DNA from: Myxococcota bacterium
GTDB taxonomy: Bacteria; Myxococcota; Polyangia; GCA-2747355; JAKLHH01
Length of the DNA: 8,201 nt
Assembly (NCBI GenBank): GCA_022710245.1
Contig: JAKLHH010000291.1
Span: 1-8,201 of the forward strand
Direction: 5' to 3'
Position numbers and translations under genes: made by a program. The notes below the pieces were generated by a model that was not told the origin of the DNA, did no database searches, and saw only the letters and a program-made list of their open reading frames with translations. Within the stretch, counting starts at the first letter, position 1, and the number at the start of each line of letters is the position of its first letter. Positions 1 to 6,145 of this stretch are shown here, piece by piece.

Positions 1-1484
1 TCGACGATCTGCTGGCAGATGGCGAGCCCGAGGCCGGTGCCTCCGTAGCGCCGCGTGGTGGAGGAGTCGGCCTGGGCGAACGGATCGAAGATGCGCGCCT
101 GGGAGTCCGCCGGGACGCCGATCCCGGTGTCGATCACCTCGAAGCGGACCACGCCGTCTCCGCGCGGCAGGGCGCGCAGGGTGATGCCGCCCGCCTCGGT
201 GAACTTGATCGCGTTGGCGAGGAGGTTGGTGAGGACCTGCCGCAGCCTCGCCGGGTCGCCGCGCACCTGGGCCGGCAGGTCGGCCGCCGCCTCGAGCTGC
301 CAGGTGAGCTGCCGGCGCCGCGCCCGATGGACGAGCATGTCCATCGCCTGGTCGAGGATCTCGCGCAGCGAGAAGTCGAGGTCCTCGAGCACCAGCTGCC
401 GCGCCTCGCCCTTGGAGAAGTCGAGGACGTCGTTGACCACCGCGAGCAGCGAGCGGCCCGAGCGCACGACGCTGGCAGCCCAGGTGCGCTGCTGCTCGTC
501 GAGCCGAGTCTCGAGGATCAGGTCCATCATGCCGAGGACGCCGTTGATCGGCGTACGCACCTCGTGGCTCATGCGGGCGACGAACTGTGACTTGGCGCGG
601 CTCGCCTCCTCGGCCTGCTGGGCAGCGGCCTGGGCCGCGGCGGTGGCGGCTCGCAGCTCGCGAGTGCGCCGCTCGACGCGCTCCTCCAAGGTGCGCTGCG
701 AGTCCTCGACCGCGTCCCGGTAGCGGCGCAGGTGCTCGAGCATCTGGGCGAACGAGCTGGAGAGCTCCTCGATCTCGTCGCCGGTGCGCACGTCCACACC
801 GCTCTTGGCGAAGTCCCCCCGCGAGATCTCGCCCGCCACCCGGGAGAGGAGCTGCACCGGCCCCACGATGCGCCTGGTGAGGAGCAGGGTGAGGAAGACC
901 CCGACGACGGTCAGCGCCGAGGTGAAGAGGACGATGGAGAGGAGGAAGCCGCGCTGCTCCTGCTGCCCGGGCGCCAGCGTGAGCCCGAGCTGGATCTGCC
1001 CGAGCACCCGCCGCTGGCGGGCGCCGCTGCGGGTGGGGTCGACGAGGTCGTCCTGCTCGTCGCTCACCACCGGGGCGACCACGTCGAAGAAGGGCGTGCC
1101 CGTCTGATCGCTGAGCCCGTGGTCGCGGGGGGTGCTGGCGCGACACGCGGCGACGGCGGGCGGCGTCGCCGCGGGACGGAAGCTGCGGGCGGCGAGGGCG
1201 CGGCAGTTGCCGTCGAGGATCCGCACGTAGGCGATCTCGTTGTCGACCGCGAGCCCCTCGAGGACCGCGGTGAGCGCTTGCTTCTGCTCGGTGTAGAGGG
1301 CGTAGACGCTGTTCTCCGCCACCATCGCCGCCAGCGTCCGCCCCTTGCGCAGGAGGCGCTCGCGCGACTCGCGCGAGGTCGAGCGAACGACGAAGGCGGT
1401 CACGCCGACCACCGCCGCCAGCACCAGCGAGATGGTGAGGAGGTTCAGCTTGCTGGCGAGCCGGAGCCTGAGTCGAGCCGCCAC
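1..1484 (-). CDS. Sensor histidine kinase (periplasmic sensor, HAMP, HisKA, HATPase), 3' end cut by window edge
   Basis: Inner-membrane kinase that should autophosphorylate a histidine in response to a periplasmic signal. The 494 visible residues show TM1 (about 14-33), a periplasmic domain of about 145 residues (34-179) that resembles CHASE8-type sensors, TM2 (about 180-203), HAMP (204-257), a coiled-coil linker (about 258-297), HisKA with the H-box [11 protein letters not shown] (His307), and HATPase_c with the N-box (Asn420, Asn424), the G1 box DTGIGVP (452-458), the F-box IFDPFAQ and the G2 box GGTGLGLAI. All catalytic boxes seen are intact. The sequence stops just after G2, so C-terminal receiver or HPt domains, common in this BarA-like class, cannot be judged. 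The start is GTG at 1484, with a perfect AGGAGG seven bases upstream that overlaps the stop of the binding-protein gene. It is the third gene of the receptor/binding-protein/kinase operon. The periplasmic domain has two cysteines (94 and 114) that could pair. Confidence 0.95.
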   Translation of the reverse strand, partial: MAARLRLRLASKLNLLTISLVLAAVVGVTAFVVRSTSRESRERLLRKGRTLAAMVAENSVYALYTEQKQALTAVLEGLAVDNEIAYVRILDGNCRALAARSFRPAATPPAVAACRASTPRDHGLSDQTGTPFFDVVAPVVSDEQDDLVDPTRSGARQRRVLGQIQLGLTLAPGQQEQRGFLLSIVLFTSALTVVGVFLTLLLTRRIVGPVQLLSRVAGEISRGDFAKSGVDVRTGDEIEELSSSFAQMLEHLRRYRDAVEDSQRTLEERVERRTRELRAATAAAQAAAQQAEEASRAKSQFVARMSHEVRTPINGVLGMMDLILETRLDEQQRTWAASVVRSGRSLLAVVNDVLDFSKGEARQLVLEDLDFSLREILDQAMDMLVHRARRRQLTWQLEAAADLPAQVRGDPARLRQVLTNLLANAIKFTEAGGITLRALPRGDGVVRFEVIDTGIGVPADSQARIFDPFAQADSSTTRRYGGTGLGLAICQQIV

Positions 1485-1491
1485 GTCAGGT

Positions 1492-1497
1492 CCTCCT
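1492..1497 (-). promoter_or_regulatory. Ribosome binding site of the histidine kinase
   Basis: A perfect AGGAGG lies seven bases before the GTG at 1484. It overlaps the TGA stop of the upstream gene (1497-1499), consistent with coupled translation. It decides the GTG start of the kinase. Confidence 0.85.
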
Positions 1498-2471
1498 CAG
1501 TAGGTCGCCCGTGCTCCTCGCAGGATCTCCTGCGGGAGCGAGAGCTTCAGGTGCGCGGCCGTGCGCGCGTTGATCACGTAGAGGAGCTTGCGCGGCGCCT
1601 CGACCGGGATGCCCTCGGGACGGATGCCCTTGAGCAGCTTGCCCGCCATCGTCGCGCACTGCTGGCCGAGGTCCGCGTAGTCCCAGTCGAGCCCGTAGAG
1701 CGCGCCAGCCTTCGCCCAGGAGGCCGAGGGGCCGACGAAGGCGATGCGGTTGCGCAGCGAGAAGAGCAGGAACGAGCGCGCCGTCTCGGGGGTCAGCACC
1801 ACGCTGTCAGCGATCCCCCAGAGGACGCTGATCTTGCTCCCCAGCGCCTCCAGCGTACCCGGGATCTGGTGCGCGGCCGCGACGGCGCGCGCCTCGAGGG
1901 CGATCCCCAGGGCGCGGGCCGCGGCCTGTGCCTGCTTTGCGCGCCAGGCGTTCTGCGCGCTGTGGACGAGCCCCACCCCGCCCGCGTCGGGGAGCACCCT
2001 CCGCAGCAAGCGGAGCTGCGCCTCGAGGCCGAACTCCAGCGTCACGCCGGTCGCGTGCCGGGCGCCGCCCAGCTCCCCGGCGGAGAGGATCAGCCCGGCC
2101 ACGACCGGCAGCGCCTGCTGCGCCTGCACCGCGCTGCGGGTCGCCAGCGAGCCGAGCGCGAAGATGATCCCGCCGCGCTCGGAGCGCGCCTGCTGCAGCC
2201 GCGGCCCCGCGCGCCGGACGTCGCCGCCCAGCGCCAGGCGCTCGAGGGTCACCTTGAGCTGCTGCTGCCGGATCCCGGCGAGGAAGCCGCTGACCGCCTC
2301 GGTGTAGGGCCCCGCGTCGTGGCTGGTGATGATCAGCACGCGCGGGTCGGCCGCCGCCTGCAGGGCGGTGAGCAGCGCCGCGCCGAGGACGAGCGCCGCC
2401 GTCCGGCGCCTTCGCGCGCCGCCGACCCCGACGGGGCGCCGCTGCGCCCCGCCCGCGTGCCCGGGCTGCAC
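1497..2471 (-). CDS. Periplasmic ABC_sub_bind family (DUF534-like) substrate-binding protein
   Basis: A 324-residue secreted protein of the ABC_sub_bind (PF04392-like) family, with the two-lobed type I periplasmic-binding fold. Residues 20-41 form a signal peptide: an arginine-rich start, a hydrophobic core, and likely cleavage near AAA-DPR. No lipobox cysteine is present, so it should be a free periplasmic protein. The mature part begins with a beta-strand RVLIITSHDAGPYTEAV, and the typical late-family segments are visible: FVGPSASWAKAGALYGLDWDY (about 245-265), the LG-QCATMAGKLLKG helix (268-282), IPVEAP, and the terminal INARTAAHLKLSLP. The frame is open upstream to a GTG at 2804, but that stretch runs inside the receptor gene. 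GTG at 2471, 17 bases after the receptor stop, puts the signal peptide near the N-terminus; its Shine-Dalgarno is weak. Family members bind amino acids or other small ligands; the ligand here is unknown. No permease or ATPase gene is adjacent. Confidence 0.88.
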   Translation of the reverse strand: MQPGHAGGAQRRPVGVGGARRRRTAALVLGAALLTALQAAADPRVLIITSHDAGPYTEAVSGFLAGIRQQQLKVTLERLALGGDVRRAGPRLQQARSERGGIIFALGSLATRSAVQAQQALPVVAGLILSAGELGGARHATGVTLEFGLEAQLRLLRRVLPDAGGVGLVHSAQNAWRAKQAQAAARALGIALEARAVAAAHQIPGTLEALGSKISVLWGIADSVVLTPETARSFLLFSLRNRIAFVGPSASWAKAGALYGLDWDYADLGQQCATMAGKLLKGIRPEGIPVEAPRKLLYVINARTAAHLKLSLPQEILRGARATY

Positions 2472-2488
2472 CCTACCGCCTCGCGCGC

Positions 2489-4492
2489 CTAGAACGCATA
2501 GCTGAGCTCCAGCCAGAAGGTGCGCCCGTCCTGCAGGATGACGTCCTGCAGGTGCTCGGTCGAGCCCGGGTGCAGCATGGCCTTGTCGAAGAAGTTGAAG
2601 ACCGACGCCCGCACGGAGAGGCCGCCCACCAGGTTCGGGGCAGAGAGCGTGAGGTTCGCCAGGATGTAGTGAGGCGCCTCTCCGCCGGAGAGGGTGCGGC
2701 GCGCGCCGACGTACTGGAGCTCGACCCCGGCGAGGAGGCGCTCGCGGATGAGCGGCACGAGGAGGTTGCCCTTCGCCAGGTGGCGGGGCGCGTTGGTCAG
2801 CCACTCGTCGGTGCGGGTGTTCTTGACGTCCTGGTAGGAGTAGCTCGCGCGCACCTGCCAGCCGTGGGCGAAGTGCGCCTCCACCCCCAGCTCGACCCCG
2901 AGCGCGCGGGCGTTGTCACCGTTCCGGTACTGCAGCAGGTCGTCGGCCGGATCGCGCTCCAGATCGATGAGCCCGCTGATCTGGTTGTAGAAGAAGGAGG
3001 CGGTCGCGCGGACGCCGTCGACGATCTGCTGCTCGACCACCACCTCCCCGGTGTGGATCTTCTCCGGCCGCAGCCCGGCCCCTGGCTTCTGGGTGTTGCC
3101 GCCGTCGTGATAGTAGAGCTCGAGGGCCGAGGGGGCGCGGAAGGCCTGCCCGTAGAGGAGCTTCACGGACGTCTTGGTGAAGGGGCTCAGGATCAGCGCG
3201 CAGCGCGGGTTGGCGGTGTCGCCGAAGGTCTCGTAGTGGTCGTAGCGGAGGCCGCAGTTGAGCTGCGCCCACCGCCAGGGCGTCAGCGTGGCCTGCAGGA
3301 AGGCGGCGGCGTTCACCGTCTGGTGGGTGTCGTCGAGGTAGACCTCCTCGTCGTGGTTCTCCTGGTGCTGGCGCACGTGGTGGACCAGCTCGGCGCCCGC
3401 GACCAGGTTCAGCCAGCGCCCGACGCGGAAGGTGGCGCGCGCCTCGGCGCCCCAGCTGAGGCCGTCGGCGAGGTCGTGGTTCATGACCTGGTAGGGGTCG
3501 CGGTCCTCGGGGGTGCGCAGGTAGAGGTAGCGGCCGTGGTAGGCGACCTGGTCGAAGTAGGCGCGCCCGGTGAGCTCCACCCAGGGACGCAGCACACGCT
3601 GGTAGCGGAGCTCGACGAAGCCCCGCTCGTCGATGGTGCTGTTGCGCGGGTCGCCGAAGACGGTGCCGAAGGAGCCGGTGGGGATCCCCTTCTCGCGGTG
3701 AGACCACCCGCCGAAGAGGGTGAGATCGCCGTAGGCGAGGGAGGTGAAGAAGCGGTAGTAGCGATCCGAGTCGCAGCCGATCGCCCGGCCGCTGGCCGTC
3801 GACGGGCTGTCGTACTCGGCGTAGGTGAGGTCTTGCCCGCGGCTGTCGTAGGCGCTCGCGGTCGCGTAGAGCTCGAGCCCGTTCTTCCAGCGGTTGCCGT
3901 AGGAGAGGATCGCGCGGTAGCTGTTGAAGCTGCCCCAGCCTCCGGAGAGCTCGGCGCCCTGCTGATCGCGCCCGCGCTTGGTGAGGACGTTGATGACCGC
4001 GAAGAAGGCGCTGGTGCCGTAGAGCGAGGAGCTCGGCCCGCGGATGATCTCGACGCGCTCGATGGCGGCGAGCTCGAGGAAGCCCTCGCTCCCCACGTTG
4101 GCCCCGTCGTAGACGGAGTCATTGACGCGGTGGCCGTCGATCAGCACCAGGATGCGCGAGTTGTAGTCGCCCGGCCGGCCGAAGCCGCGGACGCCGACGA
4201 AGGAGTAGTTGCGGTCGTAGGTGACATAGAAGCTGGTCACGCCGCGGAGCACGTCCCCGAGCGTCTGGTAGCCGTAGCGGCGGAGGTCGCTGGCGGTGAG
4301 CACGGTCACCGAGGAGGGCGCCTCGCTGACGCGCTGCTCGTACTTGGAGGCCCCGATCACCGCCGGGATCTCCTGGAACAGCTCCATCTCGTCAGGGCCG
4401 GCCGCCGGCGGCGGACCTGACTCGGCGCGGGCCTCACAGAGGAGCGCCAGGCCGCCGGCAGCGACGAGCAGGAGAGATCTACCAGCACGCAT
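2489..4492 (-). CDS. TonB-dependent outer-membrane receptor
   Basis: A 667-residue outer-membrane beta-barrel that takes up a scarce ligand using TonB/ExbB/ExbD energy. The signal peptide covers residues 1-23, with probable cleavage at ARA-ES. A TonB-box-like acidic/hydrophobic stretch (about 34-48) precedes the plug (about 50-173). Plug landmarks are APSSVTVLTASDLRRYGYQTLGD cut into its usual blocks, VGVRGFGRPGDYNSRILVLIDG (99-120) and IERVEIIRGPSSSLYGTSAFFAVINVLTKRG (144-174). The barrel has the conserved LRPEKIHTGEVVVE segment, many alternating aromatic strands, and ends in FWLELSYAF, whose last phenylalanine is the usual BAM signal. ATG at 4492 is chosen over GTG at 4513 because it has GGGAGGG four bases upstream and starts directly at the signal peptide. 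It heads the operon with the binding protein and the kinase. The substrate (siderophore, cobalamin, metal, sugar or other) cannot be told from sequence. Confidence 0.95.
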   Translation of the reverse strand: MRAGRSLLLVAAGGLALLCEARAESGPPPAAGPDEMELFQEIPAVIGASKYEQRVSEAPSSVTVLTASDLRRYGYQTLGDVLRGVTSFYVTYDRNYSFVGVRGFGRPGDYNSRILVLIDGHRVNDSVYDGANVGSEGFLELAAIERVEIIRGPSSSLYGTSAFFAVINVLTKRGRDQQGAELSGGWGSFNSYRAILSYGNRWKNGLELYATASAYDSRGQDLTYAEYDSPSTASGRAIGCDSDRYYRFFTSLAYGDLTLFGGWSHREKGIPTGSFGTVFGDPRNSTIDERGFVELRYQRVLRPWVELTGRAYFDQVAYHGRYLYLRTPEDRDPYQVMNHDLADGLSWGAEARATFRVGRWLNLVAGAELVHHVRQHQENHDEEVYLDDTHQTVNAAAFLQATLTPWRWAQLNCGLRYDHYETFGDTANPRCALILSPFTKTSVKLLYGQAFRAPSALELYYHDGGNTQKPGAGLRPEKIHTGEVVVEQQIVDGVRATASFFYNQISGLIDLERDPADDLLQYRNGDNARALGVELGVEAHFAHGWQVRASYSYQDVKNTRTDEWLTNAPRHLAKGNLLVPLIRERLLAGVELQYVGARRTLSGGEAPHYILANLTLSAPNLVGGLSVRASVFNFFDKAMLHPGSTEHLQDVILQDGRTFWLELSYAF

Positions 4493-4637
4493 CGTACCCT
4501 CCCGGCCCCCCACACTTCCCCTTCAGTTCATCGGTGGGAACCGGTACTTCTTTAACGGGTACGGGCGGAGCTGTACGGGAGCGTGGCCGCCTACGGGGCG
4601 GACCGGGGCAGGAGCGCGCGAGGGCGGCGCAGTCCGC
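4493..4637 (-). other. Intergenic leader of the receptor operon, with CCCGTA repeats
   Basis: These 145 non-coding bases separate the helicase-like gene from the receptor gene. They hold a locally AT-richer patch (about 4536-4556, containing GTTAAAGAAGTACC on the minus strand) that stands out from the GC-rich surroundings and is the likeliest place for the operon promoter. No confident -35/-10 pair was found. Just upstream, the minus-strand hexamer CCCGTA occurs three times (4592-4597, 4574-4579, 4560-4565) and CCCGTT once (4554-4559). These could be operator half-sites or chance in GC-rich DNA. No hairpin plus U-tract terminator for the upstream gene was seen. Confidence 0.4.
4497..4503 (-). 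promoter_or_regulatory. Ribosome binding site of the TonB-dependent receptor
   Basis: GGGAGGG lies four bases before the ATG at 4492. It favours this ATG over the in-frame GTG at 4513, which lies upstream of the site. Confidence 0.7.
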
Positions 4638-6074
4638 TCAGTCGAGCGGCAGGGTCATCTGGGCGGCGGCGGCGGCGGCGGCCTCTGCGTCGCGCGCGAG
4701 CCGCTCGAGGTGGACGCGCCGCTTCTCGAACGCGCGGTGGAGCGGCGGGAGCTGCGCGTCATCGTAGTCGAAGAGCACCCCGTCGAGCTTGCCGGGGTGC
4801 GGCTGCAGGAGCAGCCGCACGGCGCCCTCGAGCTTGCGCGCGTAGGAGAACGGGAAGGTGATGAAGAGCCGGCTCACCCGGGGGCTCGCCAGCGTCTCGG
4901 CTGCGATCTGCGAGGTCGCGAGGAGGGCCACCAGCTCGCCCGACTCGAAGCGCGCGATGATCTGCGCTCGCTCGGCGGGGCGGACGGTGCTGGTCAGCAC
5001 CTCGAGGGGGAGCGACGGGGGCAGCTGCGCCGCCAGCGCCTCCAGGTGATCGCGCCGCTCGGAGAGGACGAGGCACGCGTGACCCGCGGCGGCCTCGCGC
5101 TCGATGTCCGCCGCGATCAGCCGCGCGCGCTCCGGGTCCCGGGCGAGCGCCGCGACGAGAGCCTGGTACTGGCTGCGCCCCTCGTAGGCGAAGGCGAAGG
5201 TGGTCGGCTGGAAGCGGCAGGCGAGCCGCGCCGCCGCCAGCGTCGCCGCGGGCGCCGGGCGCAGCTGGTGGGCCACGCCGCCGAGGGCGAGCTGCACCGT
5301 GCCCTGCAGACCATCGGGACGGGACGCCGCGGCAGCCAGGCCGAGCAGGTAGCGTGCCCCCACCTCGCGCACGACCTTCATCAGCGTCAGCGCGTCGATC
5401 AGGTCGACCCTGTCGAAGATCACCATCCCGTACTCGCCACGCAGCGCGGCCGGCGGGAGCTGCAGGACGCCGAGGTAGCCGCCGACGACGACGCGGGTCT
5501 CGGCGGTCGCCCGGCGCAGCGTGTCGCAGAGCGCCGCGGGCACCCCGAGCGCCTCGCGCAGCTCGCTGACCCAGCGCTCCACGTCCGGGCCCGCGGTGAC
5601 GATCAGGGTGCGCTGCTGGCGACGCGCGAGGAGCTCGATGGCGATCGCCGCCCGGCTCGCGGGCTCACCGGCGATGAGGACGCCGCTGTCGCGCAGCAGG
5701 AGCCGGCGCAGCGCCTCGCGCTCCGGCTCGCCGAGCTGGAGGCGGGAGCGGAGCGCGGGGCAGGAGACCATCGCGCGTCGGTCGACGACGGTGTAGGCGA
5801 TGCCCTGACGGCGACAGGTCTCGGTCAGGGTCGGGAGCAGCCCCTGCGGCATCCGGTGCTGGCCCTCGCGGGTGTGGATCAGCGCGAGCGGGCTCTCGGC
5901 CGGCGCCGGGCCGGGAGTGGACGAGCCCGCCGAGTGCTGGCGAAGGTGGCGGCGGATCGCCTCCATCACCCGGCGCGGGGTGCCCGCGGAGGGCACCTGC
6001 ACATCGGTGTCGACCAGGATCTCCAGGCGCTCAGGATCCGGCACAGGCGGCGTCCATTCAGGTGAGGTCACCAT
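4638..6074 (-). CDS. Degenerate SF2 (DEAD/DEAH, TOTE-type) helicase-fold protein, probably catalytically dead
   Basis: A 478-residue protein whose layout follows the DEAD/DEAH helicases found in TOTE conflict systems and as stand-alone genes: an N-terminal DTDVQVP segment, a MPQGLLPTL / RRQGIAYTVVDRR region, then two RecA-like lobes. The motifs align almost without gaps, but their key residues are gone. Walker A (family APPGSGKT) is AGEPASRA at 135-142, with Lys replaced by Arg141. Walker B (DECHH) is DRVD at 221-224, keeping only the Asp. Motif III (LTATP) is LAAAA. Motif V (GEGFD) is AETLA. Motif VI (QxxGRxxR) has lost both arginines. The closing HPGK...FDY and FEKR blocks are preserved. 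The frame is intact with normal high-GC codon use, so it appears kept rather than decaying. The tail is an Ala7 linker plus QMTLPLD, resembling a beta-clamp peptide. The start is uncertain: ATG 6074, TTG 6080 or GTG 6071, none with a clear Shine-Dalgarno. It could be a non-catalytic DNA-binding or scaffold protein. Confidence 0.8.
   Translation of the reverse strand: MVTSPEWTPPVPDPERLEILVDTDVQVPSAGTPRRVMEAIRRHLRQHSAGSSTPGPAPAESPLALIHTREGQHRMPQGLLPTLTETCRRQGIAYTVVDRRAMVSCPALRSRLQLGEPEREALRRLLLRDSGVLIAGEPASRAAIAIELLARRQQRTLIVTAGPDVERWVSELREALGVPAALCDTLRRATAETRVVVGGYLGVLQLPPAALRGEYGMVIFDRVDLIDALTLMKVVREVGARYLLGLAAAASRPDGLQGTVQLALGGVAHQLRPAPAATLAAARLACRFQPTTFAFAYEGRSQYQALVAALARDPERARLIAADIEREAAAGHACLVLSERRDHLEALAAQLPPSLPLEVLTSTVRPAERAQIIARFESGELVALLATSQIAAETLASPRVSRLFITFPFSYARKLEGAVRLLLQPHPGKLDGVLFDYDDAQLPPLHRAFEKRRVHLERLARDAEAAAAAAAQMTLPLD
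4644..4661 (-). other. Candidate sliding-clamp binding peptide QMTLPL
   Basis: These codons encode QMTLPL, followed by one Asp and the TGA stop, at the extreme C-terminus of the helicase-fold protein. The form Q-[LM]-x-L-x-L matches the hexapeptide used by bacterial beta-clamp partners; Hda carries QLSLPL and MutS a QMSLL-type peptide. Placement at a protein end behind a flexible linker is typical for clamp peptides. The match is read by eye and not tested. Confidence 0.55.
4662..4682 (-). repeat. Trinucleotide repeat (GCC)7 encoding Ala7
   Basis: Seven identical GCC codons in a row (GGC units on the plus strand) encode alanines 465-471, directly before the QMTLPL tail. Such pure triplet runs can gain or lose units by replication slippage without shifting frame, which would change the length of the linker to the tail. 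Confidence 0.9.
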
Positions 6075-6145
6075 ACTCAAGATCTGGTGGTGACGCCAGT
6101 TTCAGGTGCGGTTCCGTGGTGGTTTTTTCAGATCCTCGACGGTGA
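6075..6145. other. Short intergenic spacer between glycosyltransferase and helicase-fold genes
   Basis: These 71 bases lie between two genes of the same direction. On the minus strand they contain an A6 run (plus-strand T6 at 6123-6128) without a preceding GC stem, so no terminator for the glycosyltransferase gene is supported. No good Shine-Dalgarno is visible before the helicase-fold start codons. A promoter within it cannot be excluded, and the two genes may be co-transcribed. Confidence 0.4.

Noticed and set aside
732..2492. Plus-strand open frame of 586 codons
   Set aside because: It is antisense to the kinase and binding-protein genes, its translation is low-complexity Arg/Glu/Gly/Ala, and it has no recognisable domain. 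Such frames are expected opposite high-GC genes.
2552..4420. Plus-strand open frame of 622 codons
   Set aside because: It lies wholly opposite the TonB-dependent receptor, with Val/Ala/Glu/Gly-rich translation and no domain, so it is an antisense shadow.
4296..6065. Plus-strand open frame of 589 codons
   Set aside because: It lies opposite the helicase-fold gene. Its Arg/Gly/Ala-rich translation shows no motif, whereas the minus strand gives a clear SF2 alignment.
6061..6072. Inverted repeat GGTGA-GG-TCACC at the start of the helicase-fold gene
   Set aside because: Five-base arms with a two-base centre inside or touching coding sequence are easily found by chance, and nothing else supports an operator.
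6121..6130. T6 run as a terminator
   Set aside because: No stable GC stem precedes it on the plus strand, and on the minus strand, where the genes lie, it reads as A6.
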